Assembly: GCF_018603885.1 (NCBI RefSeq)
Contig: NZ_JAHGAW010000005.1
Coordinates: 248,001-312,000, forward strand
Direction of reading: 5' to 3'
Length of the DNA: 64,000 nucleotides
Source: Sphingobium nicotianae
GTDB lineage: Bacteria > Pseudomonadota > Alphaproteobacteria > Sphingomonadales > Sphingomonadaceae
The notes below the pieces were generated by a model. It did not search any database. It was not told where the DNA came from and saw only the letters and a program-made list of their open reading frames with translations. Position numbers and translations under genes: made by a program. This document shows positions 62,566-64,000 of the stretch, one piece after another; position 1 is the stretch's first letter, and the number at the start of each line of letters is the position of its first letter.

Positions 62566-64000
62566 TCATTCCGCAGGCAGGAGTTCAGGTGGAGCCAGCT
62601 CGTCCGGAGCCGCCGCGGATATGGCGGAGGACCAGCGGATCGTCCTCCACATGTTGTAGCAACCCACGAGCGTTCCGCTCAGGAACAGGAGACCGCCAAT
62701 GGCGCGCGCCACGTAATAGGGATGCATGGCGACGACGGAATCGAGGAAAGAATAAGTGAGCGTGCCGCTGTCATTATAGGTGCGCCACATCAGGCCCTGA
62801 ATGATGCCTGAGTTCCACATCGAGAAGACGTAGACGAGGGTCCCGGACAGGGCGAGCCAGAAGTGAACTTCTACCAGTGTCGGCGAATACATTCGTTCGC
62901 GCTTCCACAGCCATGGAATCAGTGCGTAGAATGAACCGAACACAATGAGCGAGACCCAGCCCAGTACGCCCGCGTGAACATGGGCGATGGTCCAATCCGT
63001 ATAGTGGGAGAGCGCATTGACGGGCCTGATTGCCATGAAAGAGCCCTCGAAGGTCGAGAGGCCATAAAAGACGGCCGCCATCATCATGAAGCGCAGCGTG
63101 GCGTCGTCGCGGACCCGGTCCCAGGCGCCGTTAAGTGTGAGCAGGGCGTTGGCCGCCGCGATCCACGAGGGCACGAGCAGCATGAGCGAGAAAGTCATGC
63201 CCAGCGTTTGGACCCACTCCGGCAGCGCGGTGTAGTGTAGATGGTGCGATCCTGCCCACATGTAGAAGAAGGTGATGCCCCAGAAGCCAACGATGGACAT
63301 GCGGTAGGAGTAAATGGGCCGCTGCGCGCGCTTGGGCAGATAATAGTACATCATACCCAGGAAGCCCGCCGTCAGGAAGAAGGCGACCGCGTTGTGGCCA
63401 TACCACCACTGCGTCATCGCATCCTGGACGCCGGCGAAGAGCGAGTAGCTCTTTGCGCCCGCGAAAGAGACCGGGACGGCGAGATTGTTGACGATATGCA
63501 GAATTGCGACAACCAGGATGAACGCAAGATAATACCAGTTGGCCACATAGATATGCGGCTCCTTGCGGCGGGCGAGCGTGCGCATATAGAGAATGAAATA
63601 GGCGACCCAGACGACTACCAGCCAGATGTCGGCATACCATTCCGGCTCGGCATATTCCTTCGACTGGGTAACGCCCATGAAGTAGCCGGAGATGCCAATG
63701 AGGCAGAAGAGGTTGTAGCCGAGCAGCACAAACCAGGGGCTGAGCTGATCGGGCAGACGCGCGCGCGATGTGCGCTGCATGACATGGAAGGATGTTGCGA
63801 TCAGCGCGTTGCCGCCGAAGCCGAAGATCACGCCCGATGTGTGGGCCGGCCGCATTCGTCCGAAACTCGCCCACGCGGCGTCGAATGTCGCGTCCGGATA
63901 GGCAAGCAACCACGCCACCCAGTCACCGATAATCATGCCGAAGACCGCCCAGATCATGGCAATGATGATTCCGACCTTGATCGGGTCGTCATAATAAGAT
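62566..64000 (-). CDS. ccoN: cbb3 oxidase catalytic subunit CcoN, 5' partial
   Basis: The frame is open to the right edge (SYYDDPIKVGIIIAMIW), so the start lies outside. 477 residues are visible, nearly complete. Haem-copper ligands in RPAHTSGVIFGFGG, WWYGHNAVAFFLTAGFLG, WAGSHHLHYTALPEW and HYTDWTIAHVHAGVLGWVS identify the C-family subunit I, a high-affinity O2 reductase. Heads the operon ccoN-O-Q-P-orf-DUF2189-I-S; its promoter is off-window. Confidence 0.96.
   Translation of the reverse strand, partial: SYYDDPIKVGIIIAMIWAVFGMIIGDWVAWLLAYPDATFDAAWASFGRMRPAHTSGVIFGFGGNALIATSFHVMQRTSRARLPDQLSPWFVLLGYNLFCLIGISGYFMGVTQSKEYAEPEWYADIWLVVVWVAYFILYMRTLARRKEPHIYVANWYYLAFILVVAILHIVNNLAVPVSFAGAKSYSLFAGVQDAMTQWWYGHNAVAFFLTAGFLGMMYYYLPKRAQRPIYSYRMSIVGFWGITFFYMWAGSHHLHYTALPEWVQTLGMTFSLMLLVPSWIAAANALLTLNGAWDRVRDDATLRFMMMAAVFYGLSTFEGSFMAIRPVNALSHYTDWTIAHVHAGVLGWVSLIVFGSFYALIPWLWKRERMYSPTLVEVHFWLALSGTLVYVFSMWNSGIIQGLMWRTYNDSGTLTYSFLDSVVAMHPYYVARAIGGLLFLSGTLVGCYNMWRTIRWSSAISAAAPDELAPPELLPAE

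Larger units (their letters stand above)
39407..64000. mobile_element. Genomic island (left part), tRNA-Thr integrated
   Basis: Left boundary is the tRNA fragment; the right end lies beyond the window, where an intact tRNA-Thr(UGU) with the same 3' 45 bp is predicted. Content: integrase, AlpA-like regulator, nitric-oxide and low-oxygen genes and several broken genes. Codon use near the integrase is visibly less GC-rich than in the backbone. It could be one element or several nested ones; only the left end is supported by sequence. Confidence 0.65.

Overview
The window is high-GC bacterial DNA most consistent with an alphaproteobacterium of the order Sphingomonadales. The strongest single clue is a circularly permuted two-piece tmRNA gene (about 19085-19470) of the alphaproteobacterial type. 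The T2SS and TonB-receptor gene style and the abundant paired REP (REPIN) repeats also fit. No rRNA, complete tRNA or CRISPR array is visible.

Chromosomal backbone, 1-39.4 kb. It opens with a DUF885 metallopeptidase (cut by the left edge), a GT-C-like membrane protein, a UvrD-type helicase, rluB-rsmD, a single-domain response regulator and an AmpG-like permease. A minus-strand biosynthetic block follows: trpF, trpB, a 68-aa membrane protein, trpA, accD, folC, broken up by three different REPINs. Next come a Nudix hydrolase, two TPM-domain proteins, lemA, mscL, a small lipoprotein and ssrA.

Phosphate/secretion block, 19.5-39.4 kb. Two promoter regions carry PhoB-like direct repeats with an 11-bp period. 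One precedes a small exported protein; the other precedes a 554-aa lipoprotein and a 901-aa TonB-dependent receptor. After a frameshifted DUF3089 gene and a 2OG-Fe(II) oxygenase lies a complete type II secretion operon, gspCDEFGIHJKLMNO, with nearly every gene overlapping the next. The layout recalls the Pho-regulated, T2SS-exported lipoprotein ElpS of Caulobacter. A REPIN sits at the 5' end of gspI and supplies its most likely start codon.

Genomic island, 39.4 kb to beyond the right edge. A 45-bp 3' piece of a tRNA-Thr(UGU) gene is followed at once by a tyrosine integrase and an AlpA-like regulator. The cargo concerns nitric oxide and low oxygen: quinol NO reductase (norZ) with a decayed nnrS behind it, a group III truncated haemoglobin with a near-consensus NsrR operator, an NsrR-like repressor, a CLC channel behind an FNR-like box, a peroxiredoxin, an orphan haem-copper oxidase subunit I next to a divergent MreB-like protein, and a cbb3 oxidase cluster ccoN-O-Q-P-orf-DUF2189-ccoI-ccoS (ccoN runs off the right edge). 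Relics (nnrS, msrP, a Rnk-like fragment, an AraC C-terminus) point to repeated rearrangement. Two genuine genes, ccoQ (56 aa) and ccoS (49 aa), are very short.
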